Assembly (NCBI GenBank): GCA_021800255.1
Contig: JAJYZC010000007.1
Coordinates: 1 to 64,000 of the forward strand
Direction of reading: 5' to 3'
Origin: Acidobacteriota bacterium
Lineage (GTDB): Bacteria; Acidobacteriota; Terriglobia; Terriglobales; Acidobacteriaceae
DNA: 64,000 bases
Shown: positions 39,362 through 48,493 of the stretch, piece after piece
Layout: each line of letters opens with the position of its first letter
Position numbering within the stretch: position 1 is the first letter of the stretch
Position numbers and translations under genes: made by a program
The notes under the pieces: model-generated
What the model was told of the DNA's origin: nothing
Databases searched by the model: none
The model's input: only the letters and a program-made list of their open reading frames with translations

Positions 39362-40183
39362 GTGATTCCCTATCTTCATCTCGGACCCATCACCCTCCCA
39401 ACCTTCGGGCTGATGCTGTGGTTGTCAGCGGTTGCGGCCGTAGTCGTGGTAGACCGCAACTTCAAACGTGCCCACATCACCGCCGATGCGGTGGGGATGG
39501 TGGCCATCGCGGTGGTGGCGGGGATCGTAGGCTCGAAGCTCTGGCACGTGCTCGACACGCCCTTGGACTTCCGTGAGGAAGGCTGGCGCACGCTGTGGAG
39601 TTCGGCGGGATTCGCGTGGTACGGCGGCCTGACCTTCGGCATCTCCGCGCTCCTGATCCAGGGCTGGAAGGCGAAGATCGGGGCTTTACGGATGCTGGAT
39701 TTGTGCGCTCCGGCGGCGGCCATCGGCTACGGCCTGGGACGCATCGGGTGTTATCTTTCCGGCGACGGAGACTACGGGATCGCTATTAAACCCGTGCACA
39801 TCTTCGGGTGGACATTCCGTGCCTGGGGCACGAGCTTTCCCCACGGCCTTGTGCCGGTCTTCGTTCCCGTGTATCCCACGCCCCTCTATGAGCTGGCCGG
39901 AGGGCTGGTGATTGGCTGGTGGCTGTGGCGGCTCGGCGGCCGGACGCAACCTACGGGGCTGATTACCGGCCAGTACCTGCTGCTCACAGGATTGGCGCGG
40001 TTTCTGGTCGAGTTCATACGGCGCAACCCCAAGGTTTTGTGGGGCATGTCGAACGCGCAGGCAGCCAGCGCGGTAGCCGCGATTGCAGGCATCGCGCTCG
40101 CTTGGTGGGCGGCGCGCAGGCCCGTCAGCCAGCCGGTTCCAGCCGTAGTAAAAGAAGAAGAAGCCGCCGCCGCGCAGCGATAG
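39362..40183 (+). CDS. lgt: Prolipoprotein diacylglyceryl transferase
   Basis: 273-residue polytopic inner-membrane enzyme that attaches diacylglycerol to lipobox cysteines, the first step in maturing the lipoproteins encoded elsewhere in this window. The family motifs are FAWYGGLTFGI, the conserved Arg in YGLGRIGCYLSGDGDYG and VYPTPLYELAGG, with seven hydrophobic segments. It starts at GTG 39362. A TATACT sequence lies about 10 bases upstream, so the leader may be very short. A Lys/Glu/Ala tail follows the last membrane segment. Confidence 0.95.
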   Translation: MIPYLHLGPITLPTFGLMLWLSAVAAVVVVDRNFKRAHITADAVGMVAIAVVAGIVGSKLWHVLDTPLDFREEGWRTLWSSAGFAWYGGLTFGISALLIQGWKAKIGALRMLDLCAPAAAIGYGLGRIGCYLSGDGDYGIAIKPVHIFGWTFRAWGTSFPHGLVPVFVPVYPTPLYELAGGLVIGWWLWRLGGRTQPTGLITGQYLLLTGLARFLVEFIRRNPKVLWGMSNAQAASAVAAIAGIALAWWAARRPVSQPVPAVVKEEEAAAAQR

Positions 40184-40283
40184 CATTTTCGGAACAGGTG
40201 TAGACCGGAACCGCTCCTGCTGAGTGAGTTTTTCCTCAAGAAAAATCCACCTCCTCGCCTCTCAATAGTTCCCATCATTTCCC

Positions 40284-40309
40284 AAAAAATGCCGTCGAGA
40301 AGCCGGCAT
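40284..40309 (-). terminator. Possible intrinsic terminator downstream of the SprT-like gene
   Basis: On the minus strand the stem atgccg...cggcat (about 40289-40309) is followed by six T residues. It lies about 120 bp beyond the stop codon of the minus-strand gene at 40426. Confidence 0.5.
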
Positions 40310-40425
40310 AGCGCCAGGATCGCATTCTCTTCATAGCTCCCATTTGACTTTGGCAAAACGAATCGTTCGCTTTTATCTTGAGCGGCGGTCGCTGCGCCGC
40401 GCTCTGTTCCGGCCGGCAGGGAGGT

Positions 40426-41112
40426 TTACAGCCGTCGAATGAACGCCATGGCCTCGGCGAGCTGCGGGAAGCGGGCCTCCTCGGCTTTGAACTCCGCCGG
40501 GTGAACGCAGCGGCGCAGGCCGCGCATGCGCACTGGGAATTTGAGATGCAGCATCTCATGGTAAAGAAGGTATTCCAGAGCGTAGCGCGGGCTGGAGGGG
40601 CGGTCGAAGACGCGGCTGACGACGATGGTGTTGTGGGCGGCGTCATAGTGGCCCAGCGATCGCTTGGCGTGGTGTTCGCTCCAGGTGAGCTCGGGGCGAC
40701 CGAGGAGGCCGTTGAAGAAGCGTGCGTTCAGTGAGTCGAAGACCTCTTCGAGGTGGTAGTAGCGGCCCTGCGGACCGAAGTACCGCTTCCTCCCGCGCGC
40801 CGTGCGGACGAGCTCAATTTGGTGGCTGACAGTGGCGCTGGCGGCGAAGCGTTTGTAGCGCAGATTCTGCGCGGCGTCGATGGGCTTCTTGTAGAGCTTG
40901 GCAAGCAGAATGTGTGCGATCGCGCGAACCACGGTCTCCGGTGCGCCTTCTAGCAGATCGGAGAGGCTGACCAGAATCTTACCCTGGCGGAGGCGGATGG
41001 TGGTGTTCAGGGAAGTGAAGCGGCGAAAACGGACCACGACCGGCGGCATGGGCGCCCGCGGGCGCAAAGCGCGATACTCCTCCTGGAAAATATCGACGAA
41101 ATCTGTGGCCAC
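40426..41112 (-). CDS. SprT-like zinc metallopeptidase-domain protein
   Basis: 228 residues. The HExxH zinc site is YHEMLHL (185-189), and His204 in RRCVHPAEFKAEE is a likely third ligand. The preceding segment WSEHHAKRSLGHYDAAHNTI is typical of SprT/YgjP-like domains. An earlier helix, VRAIAHILLAKLYKK (62-76), resembles the HExxH helix in position but lacks the Glu, suggesting an N-terminal partner subdomain. No signal peptide, so probably cytoplasmic. Substrate unknown. Confidence 0.85.
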   Translation of the reverse strand: MATDFVDIFQEEYRALRPRAPMPPVVVRFRRFTSLNTTIRLRQGKILVSLSDLLEGAPETVVRAIAHILLAKLYKKPIDAAQNLRYKRFAASATVSHQIELVRTARGRKRYFGPQGRYYHLEEVFDSLNARFFNGLLGRPELTWSEHHAKRSLGHYDAAHNTIVVSRVFDRPSSPRYALEYLLYHEMLHLKFPVRMRGLRRCVHPAEFKAEEARFPQLAEAMAFIRRL

Positions 41113-41311
41113 TAACTGGAGAATAGCAAATCGGGGATCAAGGTTCAGGTGTCAGGTTGCAGGGGGGCTCGACGGGGATCATAGGATGCATGGCAATTTA
41201 GGCGCAACATTCACCCGCGTTGAAGAAAAATCCCGCCGGCATCTTCCTATCAGGTGCAGCTTCGTCGCGCTGCATCTCTCTTTTATCTCCTGAGACCTGA
41301 CGCCTCGCCCT

Positions 41312-41857
41312 TTACTGCGGCGGTTCGTACCGCTGCTGGCCGCGCTGGTGCTTATGGATCTTGAAGTAAGCGGTCTGGCTGACAAGCAGCTTCTTGGCTT
41401 GGCGGGCCAGATCGTTGCTGCTATCTACGGCATCCGCGAGCGCAACTGAGAAGCCTTGATTGCCGGGCAGGCCGTGAAGAATCTGCTGCCAGCGCGGAAT
41501 GGCCTCGTTGAGCTTCTTCAGGCTCTTGCGCAGATCGGCCCTGCGCCCGCCATAGGTGTCGAGGTTGTCGCCCAGCTCATCCATCAGGTTGGCGAAGTCC
41601 TCGAGGCCGTTTCGCAGTTGATGGTCGCGCGCGACCGAGGGGATGCGGCGGCCGAGAGCCTGGATATTCTCAGCGTGCTCGTTGAGAAACTTGGTGTAGA
41701 GACCAATACGAGCGTCAGGATCGAGGCCGGCGTTGGCAATTTGCTCAGCTTGGGCGCCGGTGAGGGGGTCGCGCTGCTGGCGCTGGGCGTGGAGTGGCGC
41801 GGCGAGGAACAGGCCGAGCAACGTAGCGGGAACGAAAATTAAGATACGCATCGGCAT
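41312..41857 (-). CDS. Secreted helical hypothetical protein
   Basis: 181 residues. A signal peptide (MRILIFVPATLLGLFLAAPL, cleavage after HAQ) precedes a mainly alpha-helical mature domain with many Arg, Asp and Leu residues (RRADLRKSLKKLNEAIPRWQ) and a basic C-terminus ending RGQQRYEPPQ. Not recognised. Located 163 bp downstream of the gene at 42021-42479, which encodes another small secreted helical protein with a similar architecture. Confidence 0.68.
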   Translation of the reverse strand: MPMRILIFVPATLLGLFLAAPLHAQRQQRDPLTGAQAEQIANAGLDPDARIGLYTKFLNEHAENIQALGRRIPSVARDHQLRNGLEDFANLMDELGDNLDTYGGRRADLRKSLKKLNEAIPRWQQILHGLPGNQGFSVALADAVDSSNDLARQAKKLLVSQTAYFKIHKHQRGQQRYEPPQ

Positions 41858-42020
41858 TCACGCTTCTCAGCTCTTCCGGTCGAAGACATTGCCCGTGAGC
41901 AGGCATGCCGGAAGATGGAATTCATGGCCGCATACTCAAAGTGAAAGCCGCTGTGAGAACAGATGACGAAGCCTGCGGCGAACTCTGGCAGGCTGCGCCG
42001 CGCCCAAGAGCAGCGGAAAG

Positions 42021-42479
42021 CTATTTTTGGAAGACCTGCATCATGGTCTCGCGCTGGGCCTCATTGACCTCAGCCAAGGTCTCCTTTACCAGACGCTGGT
42101 CTTGATAGTTGCTGGCGTGGAGCATCTCAGTCAGACGGAAAGCGGTGTTGCTGAGCAGAATTTGCGCTCTGATCAGCCTCCTGTCGTTCCTGGCCAGCGA
42201 CAGGTGAACCTTTTTCACCATGCTCTGGACCTCCCTCAGCAGGCTATCGGCAACCGTCACGTTGCCTGCGACGTACTGATGCAGGCTCAGCTCAGTCATG
42301 TCGTGGACGATCTTGGCATAAAGAAAACATTGATCGCGCGCTTTGGCCTGGCCGGCTTTGGCTTCAAGGACTTCAATGCTTTGTTGATCGGGGGGTGTGT
42401 TTTCATGACCGAAGGCGCACAAGGGCCCCCAGGCCAAAATCAAAACAAAACATACGGCCACTGGAACCGCCGACCGCAT
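42021..42479 (-). CDS. Secreted helical hypothetical protein
   Basis: 152 residues. A signal peptide (VPVAVCFVLILAWGPLCAFG) precedes a helical domain with two heptad-like stretches (VTVADSLLREVQSMVKKVHL and QRLVKETLAEVNEAQRETMM). Not recognised. Its N-terminal mature phrase ARDQCFLYAKI is faintly like DARIGLYTKF in the next gene, which may hint at distant common ancestry. A long perfect hairpin lies just upstream of the start. Confidence 0.65.
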   Translation of the reverse strand: MRSAVPVAVCFVLILAWGPLCAFGHENTPPDQQSIEVLEAKAGQAKARDQCFLYAKIVHDMTELSLHQYVAGNVTVADSLLREVQSMVKKVHLSLARNDRRLIRAQILLSNTAFRLTEMLHASNYQDQRLVKETLAEVNEAQRETMMQVFQK

Positions 42480-42505
42480 GAGGGGACTCCGCTGATGGGG
42501 TTCAT

Positions 42506-42534
42506 CTCCGGCGGCGCCGATAGCGCCGCCGGAG
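42506..42534. repeat. Perfect 12-bp stem hairpin
   Basis: Left arm ctccggcggcgc (42506-42517), 5-base loop cgata, right arm gcgccgccggag (42523-42534). It has no T run on either side, so it is not a standard terminator. It lies 27 bp before the start of a minus-strand gene, within its expected leader. Confidence 0.75.
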
Positions 42535-42684
42535 GTGGGATGAACTTAATATAGGCACAACTTTAGACGAACTGCAACATTAAGATGCACAAAATCGCCG
42601 GCGGGGCTGTCCAGGGGATGAAAAAAGCTGGCGCAGAAAACGGGGGTAGAGAATCCGCAGCCGGACTCTAGGACAGGGGACGGG

Positions 42685-44070
42685 TTATTTTTCAAGCAAT
42701 TGTAGACGCTGCCGCGCCTGCCACTCCTGATCGGGAAAGTGGCCGCCGGCGGCGGCAAGAAAATGACGGTAATAGACGATGGCCTGGGCGTTCATGCGCA
42801 GGGTGTCATAGGCGGTGGCCCAAAGGAAGTAAGTGGAGGCGTTTTCAGGCAAGTATTGGGATCGCATGGTGAGCGCGTGTATGGTCACGGCGGGGCGGCC
42901 GGTCTTGGAGGCGGTAAAGGCCAGTCCGCTCCAGCCATCGCCGTTGGTGGGATCGATCTGGGTGACTTGGTTGAAGACAGCGTAGGCTTGGCCGAATTTA
43001 AGTTCCTGCACAAGGTTCTGCCCGTGCGCAATCAGGAGATCGGGATCGTCAGGGGCGGCCGCGAGGAGTTGGACGTACAGTTGATCGGAGGCGGCGTATT
43101 CTCCGGCATCGGCCATCACGTCAGCCAACATGCGCGTGATAACGATGTCCGTGGGATGCGCCGCGTGAAGCTGCTGGAGGAGCGGAACCGCTTCGGGCTT
43201 GTTCTCAGCCGCAAGGGCAGTGGCAAGCTGCGCCGTGAGCGTGGGATCGCCGGGATTTTTCTGAAGCGCGGGACGCAGGAGGGCTTCGGCCTGGGAATAC
43301 TGCTTTTTCTGGATGAGGATATGAGCCAGGCCAATGATAGCCCGTTTGGAGTTGGGATCTTGGGCGAGCACTGAGCGGTAAGCGGTTGCGGCGCCGTCGA
43401 TCTGGCCGGTGCGCTCGGCGAGGCTGGCGGCGAGGAGGGTGTCGTCGACCGTTGTCGGGGCGAACTGGAGGGCCTTCAACAGCTCGCTCGAAGCCAGCGT
43501 AGGGTCAGAGGTGCTGTCAATGCGAGCCAGGGCGCTCCAGGCGCGGGCCATGAGCGCAGGACCAGCGTCACCGGGGTTGAGCTTGGTGGCCGCAGCGAGA
43601 ATCGGTCGCGCTTCTTTAAACTTTCCTTCGCGAGCCAGCAAAAGGCCGAGTGAGATGTGGGCCAGAAACGAGTTGGGATCGGCCGCAATGGCGCGGCGAT
43701 AGAAACCGGCCGCATCGTCAAGATGGTTTTGCGCGTCGGCGACGTAACCGGCGTCGAAGAGCGCGCGGGGATCGGCGGGATGGCTGGCCAGCCAGTCATT
43801 CAGTTTTGTCTCTGCGCTCTTCCAATCGGAGGCGGCGATGGCCGATTCAGCGGCCGCCATCTGCGCGGAGATGGGCTGCTGGGCTTCGGCCGGCTGAGCA
43901 GCTTTGGCCGCCTGCTGCGGCGCGGCCGGCGACGCGGCCGGCGCGGGCGGAGAGGTTTGGGCGATGGCGGCGGCCAGCACGGCGAAACTGCGCCGCAAGC
44001 TTTGCGCCCTTGCCAGCGGAGCGCCGAAAAGCGCGGCGAGTAACAGAAGCAAAAAGACCCTGCGAAACAC
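42685..44070 (-). CDS. Exported TPR-repeat protein
   Basis: About 461 residues. A signal peptide (FRRVFLLLLLAALFGAPLARA) precedes an Ala/Pro-rich linker and at least six tetratricopeptide repeats, such as DPRALFDAGYVADAQNHLDD and PNSFLAHISLGLLLAREGKF. TPR arrays mediate protein-protein contacts. GTG 44070 is preceded by gggggag; the frame upstream to 44127 is unsupported. It is probably cotranscribed with the LolA-like gene, 78 bp upstream. Confidence 0.85.
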   Translation of the reverse strand: MFRRVFLLLLLAALFGAPLARAQSLRRSFAVLAAAIAQTSPPAPAASPAAPQQAAKAAQPAEAQQPISAQMAAAESAIAASDWKSAETKLNDWLASHPADPRALFDAGYVADAQNHLDDAAGFYRRAIAADPNSFLAHISLGLLLAREGKFKEARPILAAATKLNPGDAGPALMARAWSALARIDSTSDPTLASSELLKALQFAPTTVDDTLLAASLAERTGQIDGAATAYRSVLAQDPNSKRAIIGLAHILIQKKQYSQAEALLRPALQKNPGDPTLTAQLATALAAENKPEAVPLLQQLHAAHPTDIVITRMLADVMADAGEYAASDQLYVQLLAAAPDDPDLLIAHGQNLVQELKFGQAYAVFNQVTQIDPTNGDGWSGLAFTASKTGRPAVTIHALTMRSQYLPENASTYFLWATAYDTLRMNAQAIVYYRHFLAAAGGHFPDQEWQARQRLQLLEK

Positions 44071-44148
44071 GATCGACTCCCCCCTTAGTTTAACGGGCGT
44101 GGCTATGGCTCCGGTGTGAGGCTCCATGATGAAATCACGAAGTCCGCG

Positions 44149-44874
44149 TCACCGATCAGGCCGAACCTTGAGGTGATAGCCGGTGTAATCGATGATCAGA
44201 ACCGTGCGGCCGAAGAGGAAGCTGTCCGACTCGGCATGGGCATAAGTAGCCATGGGGTAGCCGTCGATATTCACGTACTGGCGCATCATGTGCGTAGTTC
44301 CCGCAAAGACGAATGGTTTTTTCGACGCGATGCCTTGAACTTTGACAATCGAATAGTCCTTGGCATCTACCCACAACGTTCCTTCGATCATCTTCGTCGC
44401 CTTGTACTTGGGAGTGATGGCCAGCGCATAGCAGTTGCGTCCGTTCACGCGCTCCATTCCGCCAGGCTTCAATCTCATCTTGTAGTTGGCTGAAGTGAAC
44501 CAGGAATCTTCCACCCGGCCAGGCTTGTTGATGTTGGTCTCGTGCTCCACGAGCGGGCGCAGACCAAACCGTAGCACGATCCCCGAGCCGCTCTGCGAGA
44601 GGATCGTATAGGTCTTGCCCGCGCCCTTTTTGTAGGCGTCCCGGACGGTCATCTGCGCTACGGGATGAGTCTCGTCGTTGCCGCGATAGACAGCGTAGTG
44701 CTCGATGTCTGTGAAAGCCAAGACATTTTTTACCCTGGAGGCGACCTCGGCATCGACGCCCTGGATAATGGCTGCGGCGCTTGGCTGCTGGGCGTGAGCC
44801 GCAGAGGAGGCCGAACAAGCCAGCCCCAGCACCGCCGTCACGCACGCCCTGCTCCAATGTCTCGAACCATTCAT
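44149..44874 (-). CDS. LolA/LolB-like outer-membrane lipoprotein-sorting domain protein
   Basis: 241 residues. The signal peptide (ending SAAHAQ) is followed by a domain whose strand pattern and YKMRLKPGG, VNGRNCYALAITPK and EGTLWVDAKDYSIVKVQG phrases resemble the RseB/LolA-like unclosed beta-barrel family, proteins that bind lipids or lipoproteins in the periplasm. Similarity to true LolA is distant, so the role is inferred. Located upstream of the TPR gene on the same strand. Confidence 0.68.
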   Translation of the reverse strand: MNGSRHWSRACVTAVLGLACSASSAAHAQQPSAAAIIQGVDAEVASRVKNVLAFTDIEHYAVYRGNDETHPVAQMTVRDAYKKGAGKTYTILSQSGSGIVLRFGLRPLVEHETNINKPGRVEDSWFTSANYKMRLKPGGMERVNGRNCYALAITPKYKATKMIEGTLWVDAKDYSIVKVQGIASKKPFVFAGTTHMMRQYVNIDGYPMATYAHAESDSFLFGRTVLIIDYTGYHLKVRPDR

Positions 44875-45196
44875 GCCGCCGCTCCGCGCCTCAAGCCCTC
44901 TTTCAGATTATGCTTTTTGCCCCTGCCCCGCACGGCGGGGCAACGGCTGGCGGACTGGGCCGCCTGCAGTGCCCATGCAGCCTCAATTGCGCGCCAACAG
45001 CCCGAAGAGCGCGTGAGCAGATGCAAAAACGCTTGCACATTGGCGCGGCGGAAGGTATCGTTAACTTTATCGTTTGTTCCGGCTCGGCGTTCTGAGCATA
45101 GCGGCAGCCAGGCAGCAGCAAGCGTGCGTCTGGCCGGTCCCGATACAGCGCCGTACAGGAGTCGCGTGGTCCAATCAACCCAAGGAGCTATGAAAA
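44875..45196. other. Divergent intergenic region
   Basis: Contains no gene. A GC-rich hairpin ccccgc-acg-gcgggg lies at about 44930-44945. AGGAG at 45183-45187 is correctly spaced for the fucosidase ATG at 45197. The five-codon frame ATG 45190 to TAG 45207 is too close to that Shine-Dalgarno to be convincing. Confidence 0.45.
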
Positions 45197-47026
45197 ATGC
45201 AGCGTAGGGAGTTTTGCAAACTGATTGCGGCCGCAACAGCCGCCGGCGCGATTCGCGCCTCGGGGCAAAGCCAGGCGGCAGCGGGCGCCAGTGTGCCGGC
45301 GGGCTTTAACACGCTTCATCAATCTTATGCGGAGTTTTGTGCCACGCCTGCTGACAAAAGGGTATTTTACGCGCTGGTCGATGGCCGGATCGTGGAGGAA
45401 AAGCTCGACGAGGCGAACTGGGAGCCAACCGGCTGGGGCAAGCCGCCCGAACTGCCGGTCCCCGGCGGCTCCTGGGACGGCGTGCCCATGATTGCGCCCG
45501 TCGCAGGCTTGAGCGGCGATGGGCCCTACAAGCCTGTCTGGGACTCGCTCCTCCAATACGAGGCTCCGGAGTGGTACCGCGACGCCAAGTTCGGAATCTG
45601 GGCGCACTGGAGCCCGCAGTGCGTCCCGGAAGACGGCGATTGGTACGCGCGCAACATGTACATTCAGAGTCAAAACGGGTGGGGCGCGCACCACCAGAGC
45701 CAGTATGCGTACCAACTTGAGCACTACGGTCCGCCTTCGCGCTTCGGTTACAAGGACCTTTGCGCGCAATGGACGCTGCTCAACTGGGACCCCGAAGCGT
45801 TAATCCAACGATACAAAAATGCGGGAGCACGGTTCTTCATCGCGCTCGCCAACCATCACGACGGCTTCGACACTTGGGACTCGAAGCATCACCAGTGGAA
45901 CGCGGCGCGCATCGGGCCGCACCGCGACGTGGTGGGCGGCTGGGCGGCAGCGGCGCGCAAACATGGGCTGCGGCTGGGCGTCACCATCCACCAGGCGCGC
46001 AACTGGTGGTGGTTCCAGACCTCGCACGGCGCCGATAAGACGGGGCCGCTGGCGGGCGTGCCTTACGACGGCGTGATGACGGAGGCCGAGGGCAGGGAAC
46101 AGTGGTGGCAGGGCTTCGATCCTCAGCAGCTCTACTCGGCCAAGCATCCGCACAATGCGCTGCCTGACCCCTCCTATGTGAAGAACTTTTACGACCGCAC
46201 CCGCGATCTGATCGATCAGCACGATCCCGACCTGCTTTACTTTGACAATGCTCTGTTCCCGCTTGGCTGGGGCGGAATGAACATCGGCGCCTACTTCTAC
46301 AATCACAACCTCCAGACTCACGGCGGCAAGATGGAGGGTGTTATCAACATCAAAAATGTCCCCCTCCGGCTGGCCAAGGCCGTGGTGGCCGACTACGAGC
46401 GCGGGCTGACCAGCGGCATCATGCCCTACGCATGGCAGTCAGAGACCTGCATTGGGCAGTGGCACTATCAGCGTGCGCTCTATGAGATGGAGGGCGAGTA
46501 CGGAGGTTACTTGCCGCCGCGCGACGTCATCCACTGGCTCATCGACACCGTGAGCAAGAACGGCACCTTCATCCTGAACATTCCCGGCAAACCCGATGGG
46601 ACCATCGACAGCAAGGAGATCGCGGTGCTCGACCAGATCACCGCCTGGATGAAGATCAACGGCGAGGCCATCTACGCCACGCGCCCCTGGAAGGTGTACG
46701 GCGAAGGCCCAACCAAGGTGGTGAGCGGCTCATTCCAGGGAAACAGCGTCAGCCTGCTAGGCCCTCAAGACATCCGCTTCACGCGCAACAAGGCGAACAC
46801 GGTGCTCTACGCGATCTTCATGGGCTGGCCGGAGGGCGAGACAAAGATCGCTTCACTGGGCACGGCAAGCCCGGCGCAGCCCGGCAAGATCGTGGACGTA
46901 GCCCTGCTGGGCGTGGATCGAAAGCTGGTATGGCAGCAGACGGCGCAGGCGCTCGAGGTGCGCATGCCCACGCAGCCCGGCCCGGCCTATGGCTACGGCG
47001 CGGCGCTCAAAATCTCACTCGGGTGA
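45197..47026 (+). CDS. Alpha-L-fucosidase (GH29), Tat-exported
   Basis: 609 residues. A twin-arginine signal (MQRREFCKLIAAATAAGAIR) leads to a GH29 (beta/alpha)8 domain with KFGIWAHWSPQCVPE, NHHDGFDTWDSKHHQW and the presumed nucleophile Asp350 in DLLYFDNALFP. NGTFILNIPGKPDGTID and the C-terminal beta-sandwich are typical. GH29 enzymes release L-fucose from plant or animal glycans; true specificity is not predictable. No other glycosidase or transporter gene adjoins it. Confidence 0.9.
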   Translation: MQRREFCKLIAAATAAGAIRASGQSQAAAGASVPAGFNTLHQSYAEFCATPADKRVFYALVDGRIVEEKLDEANWEPTGWGKPPELPVPGGSWDGVPMIAPVAGLSGDGPYKPVWDSLLQYEAPEWYRDAKFGIWAHWSPQCVPEDGDWYARNMYIQSQNGWGAHHQSQYAYQLEHYGPPSRFGYKDLCAQWTLLNWDPEALIQRYKNAGARFFIALANHHDGFDTWDSKHHQWNAARIGPHRDVVGGWAAAARKHGLRLGVTIHQARNWWWFQTSHGADKTGPLAGVPYDGVMTEAEGREQWWQGFDPQQLYSAKHPHNALPDPSYVKNFYDRTRDLIDQHDPDLLYFDNALFPLGWGGMNIGAYFYNHNLQTHGGKMEGVINIKNVPLRLAKAVVADYERGLTSGIMPYAWQSETCIGQWHYQRALYEMEGEYGGYLPPRDVIHWLIDTVSKNGTFILNIPGKPDGTIDSKEIAVLDQITAWMKINGEAIYATRPWKVYGEGPTKVVSGSFQGNSVSLLGPQDIRFTRNKANTVLYAIFMGWPEGETKIASLGTASPAQPGKIVDVALLGVDRKLVWQQTAQALEVRMPTQPGPAYGYGAALKISLG

Positions 47027-47068
47027 GACAAAGCGGGTTTCGGATGAGTACTTAACCCAGGACACGGA

Positions 47069-47734
47069 TCACGTGTCCGCTGACTTTGCAATTCTTGGGC
47101 GCCCAGGGATGAGTCGGCCGAGCGCCAAGTTGATAAGAAAAGCTGAAATTAACAGGGCCGAAATCCAAGGGACAATGCGATCGAAGTCACGTACCCACCC
47201 CCGCAGCGCTATCATTACAAAGAGCCAGAACAGGGTTGCTAGTACAGGAGTTCCAACGCCGATGAACATAGATGCGGATAATCCAAAATACCAGGGAAAA
47301 ACCTGGTAGATCGGCCGTGCAAACCAGCTTTTGGCAGTCACGATTTGCGTTGATTTATCGATCTCGACCTTCCCTGACATAAGAAAACTGGCCGCGCCGG
47401 AATTGATCCGTGGAATACCTGGGAGCGATTCCAGATAAATCAGATAGGTCTTGATGCACTGGAGCCCCCGAACGTAAGCGAGGCCAAGAGGGATGTAGAA
47501 CATCGCTAGTGTCAGGCCGAAAAGATCGACCAGGAACTGAATCTCCCGCCCTCCGGAGCGTGCGCTTCCATTGCCCAATGCAAGCGCAGCAGCAAGGAAG
47601 GCTTGAACGGTCCAGAAATGGTACATCCGCTGGTTCATGAGGTCGTCCTCATGGTAGAGACGTCCCAGAAGATGCTGCCAAATGATGAGGGGACCGTCCA
47701 AGGGCACTGCCTCATTGATCGTGGATTGGTCCAT
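47069..47734 (-). CDS. Hypothetical multipass membrane protein
   Basis: 221 residues with four predicted membrane segments (TVQAFLAAALALG, VDLFGLTLAMFYIPLGLAY, YFGLSASMFIGVGTPVLATL and IVPWISALLISAFLINLALG) and an N-terminal soluble part containing HEDDLMNQRMYHFW. Not recognised with confidence. The stretch 47040-47900 is visibly less GC-rich than its neighbours, suggesting a separate origin. A hairpin ggacacg...cgtgtcc (about 47060-47078) spans its stop codon. Confidence 0.6.
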   Translation of the reverse strand: MDQSTINEAVPLDGPLIIWQHLLGRLYHEDDLMNQRMYHFWTVQAFLAAALALGNGSARSGGREIQFLVDLFGLTLAMFYIPLGLAYVRGLQCIKTYLIYLESLPGIPRINSGAASFLMSGKVEIDKSTQIVTAKSWFARPIYQVFPWYFGLSASMFIGVGTPVLATLFWLFVMIALRGWVRDFDRIVPWISALLISAFLINLALGRLIPGRPRIAKSADT

Positions 47735-47971
47735 TGACTGGGCCTCCTTGGACTACCGCACGGTATCTTTCGTGTTAGTTTCTCGTTTAGGCTCGCCGGG
47801 GGGATGATCCACACATAATTTGCGCATGAAGTTGAGAAACGGTTTGCCTGAATTCTACCGCTCCTGAGCAACACGGCAATAGAAAACCGTGGCGTAGGAG
47901 CTTGGCGGCTAGTGTCGCCCTATCGGGCACCTTCTGAGCACACCGCAGGACCTACCTGCTCTCGTGAGGCA

Positions 47972-48493
47972 TCAGCCCGACAGCCGCACCAGCTCCTGCG
48001 CCTCGTGCTTCGGCCCAAGAATCGACATCCGCGGAATGCGCCCGCGCACCATGGCCACTTCGTCGCAGCGGTGCAGGCGCGGGCAGCTCTGGCAGTCCTT
48101 GAAGATCTTGTCGGGCAGCTCGGCTTTGTCTTCCACGATGCGGAAGCCGTACTTGAAGAAGAAATCGGGAATGCGCGTAAACAGGCAGACGGACTGAATG
48201 CCGTGCTCCTCCGCTTCCTCAATCAGCGCCTTCAGAATGCTTCCGCCGGCGCCCTGGCTCTTGGCCTCCGGTTTCACCACGATAGAGCGCACCTCGCTGA
48301 GATGCGGGCCGTAGAAATGCAGCGCGCCGCAGCCGAGGAAGACCCCGCCGTCGGACTCGGCGACCGTGAAGTCGCGGATGTTCTCGCAGACTTCAGCAAA
48401 AGGGCGCCGCAGCAGCGTGCCGTCAGAGGAGAGCGAATTCACCAGGTCGTAGACGTTCGAGGCATCCTGGAGCAGGGCTTTACGCACCCGCAT
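47972..48493 (-). CDS. GNAT N-acetyltransferase, candidate N-acetylglutamate synthase
   Basis: 173 residues. A GNAT acetyltransferase domain is recognised from SIVVKPEAKSQGAGGSILKA (acetyl-CoA binding) and EEHGIQSVCLFTRIPDFFFK, the latter phrase typical of the ArgA/NAGS C-terminal domain. A cysteine group CQSCPRLHRC near the C-terminus may bind a metal. It lies last in the arginine cluster and its ATG 48493 is inside the end of argH (14-bp overlap). Short stand-alone NAGS proteins of this type are known in bacteria, and argH-NAGS fusions exist in marine gammaproteobacteria, so arginine synthesis step 1 is a good guess. Confidence 0.85.
   Translation of the reverse strand: MRVRKALLQDASNVYDLVNSLSSDGTLLRRPFAEVCENIRDFTVAESDGGVFLGCGALHFYGPHLSEVRSIVVKPEAKSQGAGGSILKALIEEAEEHGIQSVCLFTRIPDFFFKYGFRIVEDKAELPDKIFKDCQSCPRLHRCDEVAMVRGRIPRMSILGPKHEAQELVRLSG

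Noticed and set aside
45190-45207. Five-codon mini-frame (ATG to TAG) at the fucosidase start
   Set aside because: Its ATG is only 2 bases from the Shine-Dalgarno, which fits the main ATG at 45197; likely chance.
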